NCBI GenBank assembly: GCA_013042995.1
Contig: JABDPB010000115.1
Span: 1-32,416, forward strand
DNA: 32,416 bases
DNA from: Ignavibacteriaceae bacterium
GTDB lineage: Bacteria > Bacteroidota > Ignavibacteria > Ignavibacteriales > Ignavibacteriaceae
Reading direction: 5' to 3'
The notes under the pieces are model-generated. The model saw only the letters and a program-made list of their open reading frames with translations, had not been told where the DNA came from and ran no database searches. The position numbers and the translations under genes were made by a program. Shown here piece after piece: positions 1 to 7,411 of this stretch (position 1 is its first letter; the number at the start of each line of letters is the position of its first letter).

Positions 1-55
1 AAATAGATTTTAATTTGTGCATCAACCCCTCCGGGAAAAATTATAAGAGAAAATT

Positions 56-1096
56 TTAATCGATCCAATCGGCGATGAAAACATTTGTATCGCCTTTCTT
101 TTTATTAAACCTGTTTGAGCAAAACACGAGTTGCTTTCCGTCACTTGTAAACACTGGGAAACCATCAAATGTTTCATTGAAAGTAATTTGCTCTAAACCT
201 GTTCCGTTAATGTTGATAATGTAAATATCAAAGTTTCTTCCTTTTTTACTGTTAACATTCGATGAAAAAATAATTCTCTTTCCGTCCGGATGATAAAAAG
301 GAGCAAAACTGGCTTTACCAAAATTTGTAATTTGTTTAATGTCTGTTCCATCGGCATTCATTACATAAATCTCTAAAATAGATGGACGAAACATTCCGTT
401 TTTAGCAAGGTCTTCGTAATCGTCAAGCTCTTCTTCTGTTTTTGGTCTGCTAGAGCGGAAAACAATTTTTTTACCATCAAGCGAAAAGAAAGCACCTCCA
501 TCGTAGCCCATTTCAAATGTTAATCTTTTTTGATTCGAACCGTCAATATCCATTACATAAAGTTCAGGATCACCATCGCGAGTTGAAGTAAAAACAATTT
601 TATCGCCTTTAGGTGAAACTGTTGCTTCTGCATCATAACCATCAGAAGAAGTTAATCGTATTAAATCAGAACCATTGGCACTTGCAGAGAAGATATCGAA
701 TGAATTATAAAGTTTCCAAACGTAGCCTTTTGAGCGGTCAGGTGGAGGAGGGCAATCATCCATTTCCAAATGTGTTGAAGCATAAACAATTCTGTCATCA
801 CCTGGTAAAAAGTACGCGCAGGTTGTTCTTCCTTTTTCAGTCGAAACAAGTCGTTTTTCAGTTCCATCAATATTCATCGTAAAAATCTGATCGCATTCTA
901 AATCACCGGTTGTTGACTGGAAGATCAATTTCTGCTCATCAAATGAAAGATAAGCTTCTGCATTTTCACCTTCTTCTGTAAGCATTTTTATGTTACTCAA
1001 ATGTTTTTCTTCTTCAAACTTAAACACATCATTTTGCGCGTATGATGTGATGAGAAAAAGAATTATAACACAATAGGTATTTAATATAATTTTCAT
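56..1096 (-). CDS. Exported TolB-like PD40 beta-propeller protein
   Basis: 346 aa. An N-terminal signal peptide (hydrophobic residues about 3-17, ending near SYAQ) predicts export to the periplasm or cell surface. The rest is a series of PD40/WD40-like blades, each with a DG-x-x motif followed by a short strand: for example MNIDGTEKRL, MDIDGSNQKRLTF, MNADGTDIKQIT and ININGTGLEQITF, alternating with SPKGDKIVF or SLDGKKIVF type strands. This is the fold of the TolB C-terminal domain, but the TolB N-terminal domain is missing, so this is not TolB itself. Such proteins usually act in binding or scaffolding; no enzymatic motif is visible. It is the last of a minus-strand run, 15 bp after the metallo-hydrolase gene, and may be co-transcribed with it. 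The exact function is unknown. Confidence 0.85.
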   Translation of the reverse strand: MKIILNTYCVIILFLITSYAQNDVFKFEEEKHLSNIKMLTEEGENAEAYLSFDEQKLIFQSTTGDLECDQIFTMNIDGTEKRLVSTEKGRTTCAYFLPGDDRIVYASTHLEMDDCPPPPDRSKGYVWKLYNSFDIFSASANGSDLIRLTSSDGYDAEATVSPKGDKIVFTSTRDGDPELYVMDIDGSNQKRLTFEMGYDGGAFFSLDGKKIVFRSSRPKTEEELDDYEDLAKNGMFRPSILEIYVMNADGTDIKQITNFGKASFAPFYHPDGKRIIFSSNVNSKKGRNFDIYIININGTGLEQITFNETFDGFPVFTSDGKQLVFCSNRFNKKKGDTNVFIADWID

Positions 1097-1111
1097 TTTT
1101 GCTTTCAGATT

Positions 1112-1822
1112 TTATTCGGGAACGTGAACTAGAAAATATTTCTTTGCAGATTTACCTATTGATACTGCTTCCTTCATTGTCATATGCATTTCATCGGGTG
1201 TTTCTTCATCGTGACCAGCTTCAAGAACTGCTAGATCGACACCTTTAGCATGTTTTACTAGATCTTCGCAATATGCAGTATCACCGCCATAGCAGATGGT
1301 CATTCCGTTAAACGAAAAGTTATAACCAAGTGCAGGCACCTGTCGGGTTCCGCCAGTGTGCAGATGCTCTTTGTGAATAACAGGAAATGGTTTTACAGTT
1401 ACTTTCTTTGTAACAAAACTATTTGTTTTTTTGATTGCTTTTAAAACTATTTTATATGTGATGGAATGTGAATATACTTTTTCAAATGCATGAAAGATAC
1501 TTTCAATTTCAACGCATTCATTGGGGTAGTATATTGTCAGTGGAGTTTTTTTCTGCATTACACGCAAATAAGTTAGTAAGGACCAAACTCCTCCGACGTG
1601 ATCGTGGTGACCGTGTGAAACAAATACTTGGGAAATTCCTAATAAATTTTTTACACCAATTTCTTTGTTTAAATCTCTTAAAATTCCGTCACCTGGATCA
1701 ATAATAAAACTTGTATCGCCAGCTTTTAGTAAAATTCCTGTCGCGATATTGGGAATCGAGCAAAAGATTTTAATCGAAAATTTTTTTTTCTTCCAGCTAA
1801 GTGGATACTTCTGTTCTAACAT
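1112..1822 (-). CDS. Metallo-beta-lactamase-fold hydrolase, RNase Z-like
   Basis: 236 aa, no signal peptide, so cytoplasmic. The metal-binding motif SHGHHDHVGG (HxHxDH) lies near residues 70-79, with a later His in VIHKEH, the metal-bridging Asp in YGGDTAYCEDL, and a C-terminal His in FLVHVPE. The segment LEAGHDEETPDEMHMTMKEA resembles the RNase Z/ElaC-type subgroup, in which an HMT segment precedes the final strand. The protein ends only three residues after the last metal-ligand His, shorter than many relatives, though all ligands are kept. Family members cleave phosphodiesters or thioesters; the substrate cannot be told from sequence. It lies 27 bp downstream of the fur-family gene and 15 bp upstream of the PD40 gene. 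RNase Z proper is possible, but its exosite arm is not evident. Confidence 0.8.
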   Translation of the reverse strand: MLEQKYPLSWKKKKFSIKIFCSIPNIATGILLKAGDTSFIIDPGDGILRDLNKEIGVKNLLGISQVFVSHGHHDHVGGVWSLLTYLRVMQKKTPLTIYYPNECVEIESIFHAFEKVYSHSITYKIVLKAIKKTNSFVTKKVTVKPFPVIHKEHLHTGGTRQVPALGYNFSFNGMTICYGGDTAYCEDLVKHAKGVDLAVLEAGHDEETPDEMHMTMKEAVSIGKSAKKYFLVHVPE

Positions 1823-1849
1823 TAAATTTTTTTGAATGATTTAGGATAA

Positions 1850-2305
1850 TTATTCTTCTCTGTAAAATTTACATTCTTTTGGATCTTTACAGCGAGCAAA
1901 AATGTTAAATGAATAACTTTCAAAATTAAAACCTAACTTATCACTAATTAACTGCGGCAGCTTTTTTATTTCCGGATCAGAAAATTCAATTATTCTTCCA
2001 CAATCCACACAAATTAGATGATCATGCACCTGTTTTTTAAAGCTGCTTTCGTATCGGTTTATATTATCACCAAAATATCTTTTGGAAATTAAATCACAGT
2101 GGGCCAACAGCTCTAATGTTTTATAAACGGTAGCACGTGATACACTTGATTTTGAATTTTTCATTACAATATAAAGATCATCTGCACCAAAATGACCTTC
2201 GTATTCAAGCGCAGCATCCATAACCTCAAACCTTTCAGGTGTGATTCGGTTTTTTCCAGCTTTTAAAAAATTTCTAAATATTTCAGTAGCTTGTTTGTTT
2301 TTCAA
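1850..2305 (-). CDS. fur: Fur-family transcriptional regulator
   Basis: 151 aa. The N-terminal winged helix covers about residues 10-85 (RITPERFEVMDAALEYEGHFGADDLYIV region, then SVSRATVYKTLELLAHCDLI), the classic Fur recognition-helix segment. The C-terminal dimerisation and metal domain has HDHLICVDCGRIIEF, with the structural CxxC, and a second Cys pair spaced C-x5-C (ARCKDPKEC). This wider second pair is closer to the spacing of E. coli Fur than to the CxxC of PerR. The family comprises metal-sensing repressors (Fe, Zn, Mn or peroxide). Iron is the favoured ligand because the gene follows feoA-feoB on the same strand, 80 bp downstream, with its own candidate regulatory site. PerR or Zur cannot be excluded from sequence alone. 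Confidence 0.88.
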   Translation of the reverse strand: MKNKQATEIFRNFLKAGKNRITPERFEVMDAALEYEGHFGADDLYIVMKNSKSSVSRATVYKTLELLAHCDLISKRYFGDNINRYESSFKKQVHDHLICVDCGRIIEFSDPEIKKLPQLISDKLGFNFESYSFNIFARCKDPKECKFYREE

Positions 2306-2352
2306 TATTTAATTGGACCTAAATAATATGAGCAAAAATATGATTGAATAAG

Positions 2353-2374
2353 AGTAATAGCAATTACTATAGAC
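2353..2374 (-). promoter_or_regulatory. Candidate operator/promoter element upstream of fur
   Basis: A 6-bp inverted repeat, AGTAAT-AGCA-ATTACT, occupies 2353-2368 and is followed by TAGAC at 2370-2374. On the plus strand it contains AATAGCAATT then TAGAC. The same two blocks occur upstream of feoA (4683-4698) with a 1-nt instead of a 4-nt gap, at a similar distance from the start codon (about 50 bp). Read on the minus strand the block is AATTGCTATT, which could also be an extended -10 (TGnTATnnn). An autoregulatory site or a shared promoter element are both possible. Confidence 0.4.
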
Positions 2375-2385
2375 TATTCATTTCA

Positions 2386-4419
2386 TTAATTAATCCCTAA
2401 AAACTTCAATCCATTTACAGTAATAAGCGCCATAACATAGGCAAGTGTAGTAAATACAAAAACCTGAATTACAGGAATTCTCCATCCACCTGTTTCCTTC
2501 CGCGATACAGCAATGGTGGAAATACACTGTAGGGCAAAAATGAAAAACACTATTAAGCCTAGTGTTGTTGCTGTTGTAAATAATTTTTCATTAGTATTTC
2601 CAATAGTTGCGTTTTTTAAAGAATTTAAGAGTGTATTTTTATTTGCTTCTTCATCTTCCACTGTCACTTTAAATGTTAATGCCAACGATGAAACAAAAAC
2701 CTCTCTTGCAGCAAAAGCAGAAATTAAAGAAACTCCAACACGCCAATCCAAGCCCAATGGACTCATAACAGGTTGAATGAATTTGCCGATGCTTGATGCG
2801 TATGAATGTTCTAATCGTTCTGATTTTTCAATTTGTGAAATTTCTACTTGGGTAAGTCCTTCGATTTCAATTTGTGGATTAGTGTTTGGAAAATAAACCA
2901 GAAACCAAAGTAAAATTGAAAAGACTAAAATAACAGGACCTGCTCTGAGTAAATACTCCTTTGAACTGTTGTATGTGTGATTCAAAACCGAAGATAGTTT
3001 TGGTACACGGTATGTGGGCAATTCTAGAATAAAGGTTGAGGTGTCTTCAGCTTTAAAGAGTTTTTGCCTGAATCTGTTTAATATGGAGGCAATGATAATT
3101 GAAATTGTAACACCGAACAAATAAATTCCTGCAAGTAAAAATCCGCCGAGCCATAGTTTATCTCTTGGGACCAAATATGCAATCAATAGTGCGAATACCG
3201 GAAGGCGGGCACTGCAGCTCATCAATGGAATGATAAAAATAGTCAGAAGTCTTTCTTTTCTGTTTGGAATTGTTCTCGCAGCTAACATAGCAGGTATTGC
3301 ACATGCAAAACCGGAAAGCATCGGAACGAATGACCTTCCATTTAAACCTATTTTCGAAAGCGGTTTATCAATAAGCATTGCGCCCCTAGCGAGATATCCT
3401 GAATCTTCCAACAAACCGAGTATTACAAATAGAATAATTATCTGTGGAACAAAAACTAAAACTGAACCTACCCCAGAAATGATTCCTTCCGCAACAAGAT
3501 TTGTAAACCAGCCGCTTTGAAAGTTTGTCAAAACAATATTATTTAACTCAGAGAACATCTCATCCACTAAATCCATAACAGGTTGCGCAAGCCAGAAAAT
3601 ACTTGTAAACGTTAGTCCCATTACAAGAATAAAAATTAGAAATCCCCAGTACTTATTCAGGAGCACACGATCTAATTTTAATGTTACCTCATCAGTAGTG
3701 AATCCGTTATTTTGTAAAATACTTGGATGAACTTTCAGCTGTTCATTTGCATTTTTTAAATTTATTTCCTCTACTTCAGTTTTAAATTCTAAAACTTTAT
3801 TTGTTATTTTTTCAATCTCTAAAAATGTATCAACAAGGCTTTCGTTTTGCACGATCTGCTCATACGGAACGGGTATCTGTCTGCCGTTATTTCTAATGTC
3901 TTCGAGATTGCTGTTCATTTCTTTTATAAGTCTACCGATTCCTTCTTTTGTTCTACCGTTAATCTGAATAATAGAACAGCCAAGTTCCTCTTTTAGCTTT
4001 TCAATTGAAACATAAATGTTTCTTTTTTGAAGTAGATCGTTCATCGTTAAAGCGATGATTACGTTAAAACCGGATTTCAAAAGTTGAACCGGAAGTAAAA
4101 GATGTCTTGAAAGCTGGCTTGCATCTACTGTTGCAATAAGAAGCTGCGGAGTACCAAGCCTGGGATGATGATAGAGTGAATTGATAGTTACCTGCTCATC
4201 GAGAGAATCAGGAATTAAACTTATTAAGCCAGGTGAATCTAAAAGTTCGGCGTGAATGTTATACTTTGCTAAAATTCTACTTGTATAATATTCAACAGTT
4301 GAACCAGGGTAATTGACGGTTTTAAAGTTTTTACCGCTAAGAATATTAAAGATTGTAGTTTTGCCAGAGTTGGGTGGTCCGATGAGAGTAATTACAGGAG
4401 TTTCAGCGTTGCTTATCAT
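2386..4419 (-). CDS. feoB: Ferrous iron transporter FeoB
   Basis: 677 aa, somewhat shorter than E. coli FeoB. The N-terminal G domain has the P-loop GPPNSGKTT (residues 14-22), the switch region YPGSTVEYYT and the G3 motif DSPG. The G4 position reads ALTMNDL, where most FeoB have ALNMxD, so the Asn is replaced by Thr. The C-terminal half (from about residue 255) is polytopic, with the two Gate motifs and their conserved Cys residues: GFACAIPAMLAARTIPNR and PLMSCSARLPVFALL. It sits in the inner membrane and imports Fe2+ driven by nucleotide hydrolysis. Its start codon overlaps the feoA stop by 4 bp (ATGA), indicating translational coupling, and fur follows downstream. Function is secure; only the guanine-recognition motif is unusual. 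Confidence 0.97.
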   Translation of the reverse strand: MISNAETPVITLIGPPNSGKTTIFNILSGKNFKTVNYPGSTVEYYTSRILAKYNIHAELLDSPGLISLIPDSLDEQVTINSLYHHPRLGTPQLLIATVDASQLSRHLLLPVQLLKSGFNVIIALTMNDLLQKRNIYVSIEKLKEELGCSIIQINGRTKEGIGRLIKEMNSNLEDIRNNGRQIPVPYEQIVQNESLVDTFLEIEKITNKVLEFKTEVEEINLKNANEQLKVHPSILQNNGFTTDEVTLKLDRVLLNKYWGFLIFILVMGLTFTSIFWLAQPVMDLVDEMFSELNNIVLTNFQSGWFTNLVAEGIISGVGSVLVFVPQIIILFVILGLLEDSGYLARGAMLIDKPLSKIGLNGRSFVPMLSGFACAIPAMLAARTIPNRKERLLTIFIIPLMSCSARLPVFALLIAYLVPRDKLWLGGFLLAGIYLFGVTISIIIASILNRFRQKLFKAEDTSTFILELPTYRVPKLSSVLNHTYNSSKEYLLRAGPVILVFSILLWFLVYFPNTNPQIEIEGLTQVEISQIEKSERLEHSYASSIGKFIQPVMSPLGLDWRVGVSLISAFAAREVFVSSLALTFKVTVEDEEANKNTLLNSLKNATIGNTNEKLFTTATTLGLIVFFIFALQCISTIAVSRKETGGWRIPVIQVFVFTTLAYVMALITVNGLKFLGIN

Positions 4420-4637
4420 TTAAGTTTGATGCAATCAGCCTCACTTTTTCTGATTGCAATAAGTGATCCTCGAATTAATATTGCTAGGGGATCATTAAAA
4501 GTTGCTTTACTAAATAATTCTATTACCTGTCCAGGAGTAAATCCAAATTCAAGAATTCTTCTGCTAGATGGGTGAGTGCAATCAATTTCAGCTATTGTTC
4601 CGCGTTCCCCAAAGTTTAGTTCTGCTGCTGTTTTCAT
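4416..4637 (-). CDS. feoA: FeoA, accessory protein of ferrous iron uptake
   Basis: 73 aa, a typical length for the SH3-like FeoA protein. It has the family pattern of a conserved G in LNFGERGTIAEI, then the RILEFGFTPGQVIEL segment with Gly-x-x-Pro-Gly, and ends with DPLAILIRGSLIAIRKSEADCI, where the (A/I)IR.S.IALR-type strand is characteristic. FeoA is a small cytoplasmic partner of FeoB needed for Fe2+ uptake. The feoB start overlaps this gene's stop by 4 bp. Upstream lies a TTGACA-type promoter overlapped by an inverted repeat, consistent with metal-dependent repression. Confidence 0.95.
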   Translation of the reverse strand: MKTAAELNFGERGTIAEIDCTHPSSRRILEFGFTPGQVIELFSKATFNDPLAILIRGSLIAIRKSEADCIKLK

Positions 4638-4671
4638 ATTTTTATGCGACTTTCCCTTTTATTTAGATTTA

Positions 4672-4698
4672 GTCTACATAAAAATAGCAATTGTAGAC
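4672..4698. promoter_or_regulatory. Inverted repeat overlapping the feoA promoter (candidate metalloregulator operator)
   Basis: Perfect 7-bp arms GTCTACA (4672-4678) and TGTAGAC (4692-4698), with a 13-nt spacer. The repeat straddles the predicted -10 of the feoA promoter, where a bound repressor would block RNA polymerase. The right part (AATAGCAATT then TAGAC) is shared with the fur upstream region. It does not match the textbook E. coli Fur box, so assignment to the adjacent Fur homologue is inference. Confidence 0.45.
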
Positions 4699-4709
4699 AA
4701 GACTGTCAA
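4681..4709 (-). promoter_or_regulatory. Predicted feoAB promoter
   Basis: On the minus strand a perfect -35 TTGACA (4704-4709) is followed, after exactly 17 nt, by TATTTT (4681-4686, 4 of 6 matches to TATAAT), preceded by TG-C as in an extended -10. The transcript would start about 35-40 nt upstream of the feoA ATG. It lies in the 192-bp divergent spacer between feoA and the histidine kinase gene. This spacer also holds inverted repeats at 4716-4732 and 4764-4779 (TTTTAT-CGGC-ATAAAA). I see no convincing promoter for the kinase gene. Confidence 0.55.
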
Positions 4710-4715
4710 GTTATT

Positions 4716-4732
4716 TTAGAAGTCGATTCTAA
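4716..4732. repeat. Short inverted repeat in the feoA upstream region
   Basis: TTAGAA-GTCGA-TTCTAA: perfect 6-bp arms with a 5-nt spacer, just upstream of the predicted feoA -35. It could be a regulator site for feoA or for the divergent kinase gene. Six-base arms can arise by chance in AT-rich DNA, so support is limited. Confidence 0.3.
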
Positions 4733-4829
4733 GGCTTTATAGCATTTATGACCAAAAGAATGCTTTTATCGGCATAAAAATTGTCAAATTTAATTGTTAT
4801 TTGAACAGATCTAGAAGTATTTTCTGCAA

Positions 4830-6470
4830 ATGAATAATATGACTGACCTGGCAAAAAATATTATTTTACAAGAAAAGCCACCCGAAAAAAAAATAAATCA
4901 AACTGGACAGCTTTTTTACAGATATGATTGTGAAAATCATAAATACCAGTTTATTAGTCCAACCATAATAGAACTAATTGGTTATACGGTTAAAGAAATC
5001 AATGAAATTGGGTTAGAAAGATTAATAAGAAATCAACTTACTGAAGCAAAAAACATTTATCCCGCTAGTGAAAACAACAACGGACGAATGATTGAAGAAA
5101 AAACCTTAACAAATTTAATTGAAACAAAAGATGGTGAACTGAAATGGATTGAAGATAACTCAATCACTGTAAATGTTAATGATGGAAAGAGCACATTGAA
5201 ATTTGGAACGTTAAAAGATGTTACTGCGAATATGCGTGATGAAAAAATCAGACAAATCATTTCAGAAATTTTAGAAGCTTCGAATTCTGAAAAAAATCTA
5301 AAAGAACTCTTTAAATTCATTCACGGATGCATTAAAAAATTAATGAAAGCCGATAACTTCTATATTGCATATCATAAAAAGGATTCTGACACTTTAGCTT
5401 TCCCTTATTTTGTTGATGAGGTGGATACTGATGAGAGCGAAAAGAAAATGGGAAAAGGATTAACTGAATATGTTTTAAGAATCGGTAGGCCTGCATTGGT
5501 GGATGTTAAGATGGAGGAAGAACTAAAACTAAAAGGTGAGGTTGAACTAATTGGTCCGCAATCACCCATTTGGCTTGGAGTTCCGTTAAAAATTGGTGAA
5601 GAAACAATTGGAGTTATGGTTGTGCAAGATTATAACAATCCAACCAGTTACGGAAAGCGTGAAAAACGCATTTTAGACGTTATATCCTATCCAATTTCGC
5701 GAGCAATTGAAAGGAAAATGGTTGAGGAAGAAAGAGAAGAAATGATTAAAAAACTGCAGGAATTAAACCGTTCTAAAGATCAATTGTTTTCATTAATTTC
5801 TCATGATTTGCGCTCACCGTTTAATTCGCTCCTAGGTTTTGCAGAAATTCTAACAACAGAATTTGATTCTTTAACACAGCGTGATATTAAAGAATATTTA
5901 AACGTAATTAATGACTCTGCAAAAACTTTATTTGGGATGACAAACAACCTGCTTCACTATTCACGTCTACAGCTTAAAAAATTTAATTTTCAACCGAAGC
6001 AGATAAATCTTTATGAAACAGTTTTAAATTTAACTGAATCATTAAAGCACAGAACTAAGAAAAAGGATCTTCTAATTAAAATTGAAATTAATGATGAATA
6101 TTTTGTTTATGCAGATGAAGAGATGCTTAACATTCTCTTAGAAAATTTGATTGTTAACTCAATAAAATATTCGAACATCAGTAGCATAATCAAACTTCAT
6201 TCAGAAAAAATAATTAATAGCGAATCAAATAAATCGGAAATTAATTTAACTATCAGAGATAAAGGCGTAGGAATTTCAGAGGATAATTTACTTAAAATCA
6301 AATCAGGAATTATGTACTCAACATTTGGAACCGATAAAGAATCTGGCTTGGGATTGGGATTACTGTTAAGTGAAAAGTTTGTTGAGATTCATAACGGTAA
6401 GATGGAAATCGACAGTAAAGAAGGGGATGGAACTTCAATCACTTTAATTTTGCCTGCAAATAAAGAATAA
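4830..6470 (+). CDS. PAS-GAF sensor histidine kinase (orphan)
   Basis: 546 aa with no transmembrane segment or signal peptide, so a cytoplasmic sensor. Order of parts: PAS-like domain about 25-135 (ISPTIIELIGYTVKEI, ending in WIEDNSITV and FGTLKDVT), GAF domain about 145-295 (DNFYIAYH through PIWLGVPLKIGEETIGVMVV), a short charged coiled coil, HisKA with the phospho-acceptor in LISHDLRSPFNSLLGF (His325), and HATPase_c with N box LLENLIVNSIKYS, G1 box DKGVGIS and G2 box SGLGLGLLL. All catalytic boxes look intact. No response regulator gene is adjacent, so its partner must lie elsewhere. It is divergent from feoA. No strong Shine-Dalgarno sequence fixes the start; Met4 is an alternative. The signal sensed is unknown. 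Confidence 0.93.
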   Translation: MNNMTDLAKNIILQEKPPEKKINQTGQLFYRYDCENHKYQFISPTIIELIGYTVKEINEIGLERLIRNQLTEAKNIYPASENNNGRMIEEKTLTNLIETKDGELKWIEDNSITVNVNDGKSTLKFGTLKDVTANMRDEKIRQIISEILEASNSEKNLKELFKFIHGCIKKLMKADNFYIAYHKKDSDTLAFPYFVDEVDTDESEKKMGKGLTEYVLRIGRPALVDVKMEEELKLKGEVELIGPQSPIWLGVPLKIGEETIGVMVVQDYNNPTSYGKREKRILDVISYPISRAIERKMVEEEREEMIKKLQELNRSKDQLFSLISHDLRSPFNSLLGFAEILTTEFDSLTQRDIKEYLNVINDSAKTLFGMTNNLLHYSRLQLKKFNFQPKQINLYETVLNLTESLKHRTKKKDLLIKIEINDEYFVYADEEMLNILLENLIVNSIKYSNISSIIKLHSEKIINSESNKSEINLTIRDKGVGISEDNLLKIKSGIMYSTFGTDKESGLGLGLLLSEKFVEIHNGKMEIDSKEGDGTSITLILPANKE

Positions 6471-6872
6471 AAAATCAGAAAATTTTCGACCATAACCATT
6501 AGACTAAATTAAACTTCTTCCAAAATTGGTTTATCTTAAAAGGAGAAAAATCCGGTAATTTTTACTAACAATTGAAATAATGGAAGGCACAGATATTTAC
6601 CAAGAATTGTAAAATTTGCATATTTGTAATATATCAATAACTATTTATCGAATTCGAATACGGAATAAACTAGGCGGTCATTTGATTCTTTTATTTATTT
6701 GAAAAAAAATAAGCTAAAAAGAATTCAACTCTTCTATTTCCCAAACTCCAATTTACAACTAGAAAAGTAAAAAATTCAATTAAATTGTTTACAATCAATA
6801 AAGATTATGGCATTGAATATGCTGAACCATTAGCGGTTGAGTACAATAAAATAAAATATATGGAGATAAAAT
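6471..6872. other. 402-bp intergenic stretch without a recognised gene
   Basis: Very AT-rich, between the kinase gene and the unknown 177-aa gene. It holds an imperfect hairpin at 6685-6724 (outer arms ATTCTTTT and AAAAGAAT, inner arms TTATTT and AAATAA) and an open frame at 6713-6910 that has no good start codon. The only clear functional signal is a Shine-Dalgarno GGAG at 6862-6865, 7 nt before the ATG of the next gene. I found no -35/-10 pair that I would defend, although transcription of the two-gene unit probably starts here. Confidence 0.5.
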
Positions 6873-7406
6873 ATGGATATTGCAAACCTTGCATTTCTGG
6901 AAACCTTTAATCTAGAAGAAAATGGTGGAATAATGGGAGCTATTTTAGTTACCGATTCCGACACGAAACCGCTTGAGTTCAGAGTTACAGCTCCGATAAA
7001 ACCAACAAGTTTTCAAAAAACTCTGTACGGTGATGTTTTACTTGAGCACATTTTAGTTGAGCTGATTTCTGTTCCACTGTTAAATGCAATTAACGAGCAA
7101 GTAGATTTAATTTTGGTTAAAGATCCATTCTTTTTAGGTGCGAATAACAAGCAGGGAGTAAGAGTGGTAAGAGTTTTTGATGAAAGCGACGGCAAATCCA
7201 GAGTTAGTTCAAAATCTGAGGCTCTTTCATTTTCGGGAAACGGCACAGGTAAAACAATGATCGAGACATCTAAAAAGTTCGAACCAGAAATAACTCCAAT
7301 TAAAGAAATATTGAACAAATTAGCAGAGCATCGCAACTTGCTGGAACCATTTGAACGATTAAAACTAGCATGCGAACAAGTTCATCAGCAAAAATCAATT
7401 GAATAA
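6873..7406 (+). CDS. Conserved-looking protein of unknown function, partner of the SNF2-like gene
   Basis: 177 aa, soluble, no signal peptide. I do not recognise the family. The start is supported by GGAG at 6862-6865, 7 nt upstream of the ATG. Residues about 15-105 look like a compact alpha/beta domain, with segments GGIMGAILVTD, PLEFRVTAPIKPTSFQKTLYG, an amphipathic helix (LLEHILVELISVPLL) and a strand-loop VDLILVKDPFFLG. Residues about 110-140 are Ser/Gly/Lys-rich and probably flexible, followed by a helical tail. It ends 5 bp before the ATG of the 907-aa SNF2/Mrr-like gene, so the two are almost certainly co-transcribed and probably work together. The segment SGNGTGKT superficially resembles a P-loop but lies in the low-complexity linker and lacks the surrounding strand and helix. 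Confidence 0.75.
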   Translation: MDIANLAFLETFNLEENGGIMGAILVTDSDTKPLEFRVTAPIKPTSFQKTLYGDVLLEHILVELISVPLLNAINEQVDLILVKDPFFLGANNKQGVRVVRVFDESDGKSRVSSKSEALSFSGNGTGKTMIETSKKFEPEITPIKEILNKLAEHRNLLEPFERLKLACEQVHQQKSIE

Positions 7407-7411
7407 AGTTG

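Noticed and set aside
613..882. Plus-strand open frame antisense to the PD40 gene
   Set aside because: Its composition is unlike real proteins (His/Gln/Leu runs) and it mirrors a well-supported gene; it is a shadow frame.
56..1096. Assignment of the PD40 protein as TolB of the Tol-Pal system
   Set aside because: The TolB N-terminal domain is absent and no tolQ, tolR, tolA or pal gene is nearby.
6685..6724. Imperfect AT-rich hairpin as a terminator of the kinase gene
   Set aside because: It starts more than 200 bp after the stop codon, is all A/T with internal mismatches, and has no T-run; such pairing is expected in AT-rich spacer.
6713..6910. Open frame of about 65 codons overlapping the start of the 177-aa gene in another frame
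   Set aside because: It has no ATG until its last 16 codons and no ribosome site, and the 177-aa gene with a clear GGAG site overlaps it. Probably chance or at most an unprovable remnant.
7237..7260. SGNGTGKT in the 177-aa protein as a possible P-loop
   Set aside because: It sits in a Ser/Gly/Lys-rich linker, lacks the preceding hydrophobic strand and following helix, and no Walker B motif follows.
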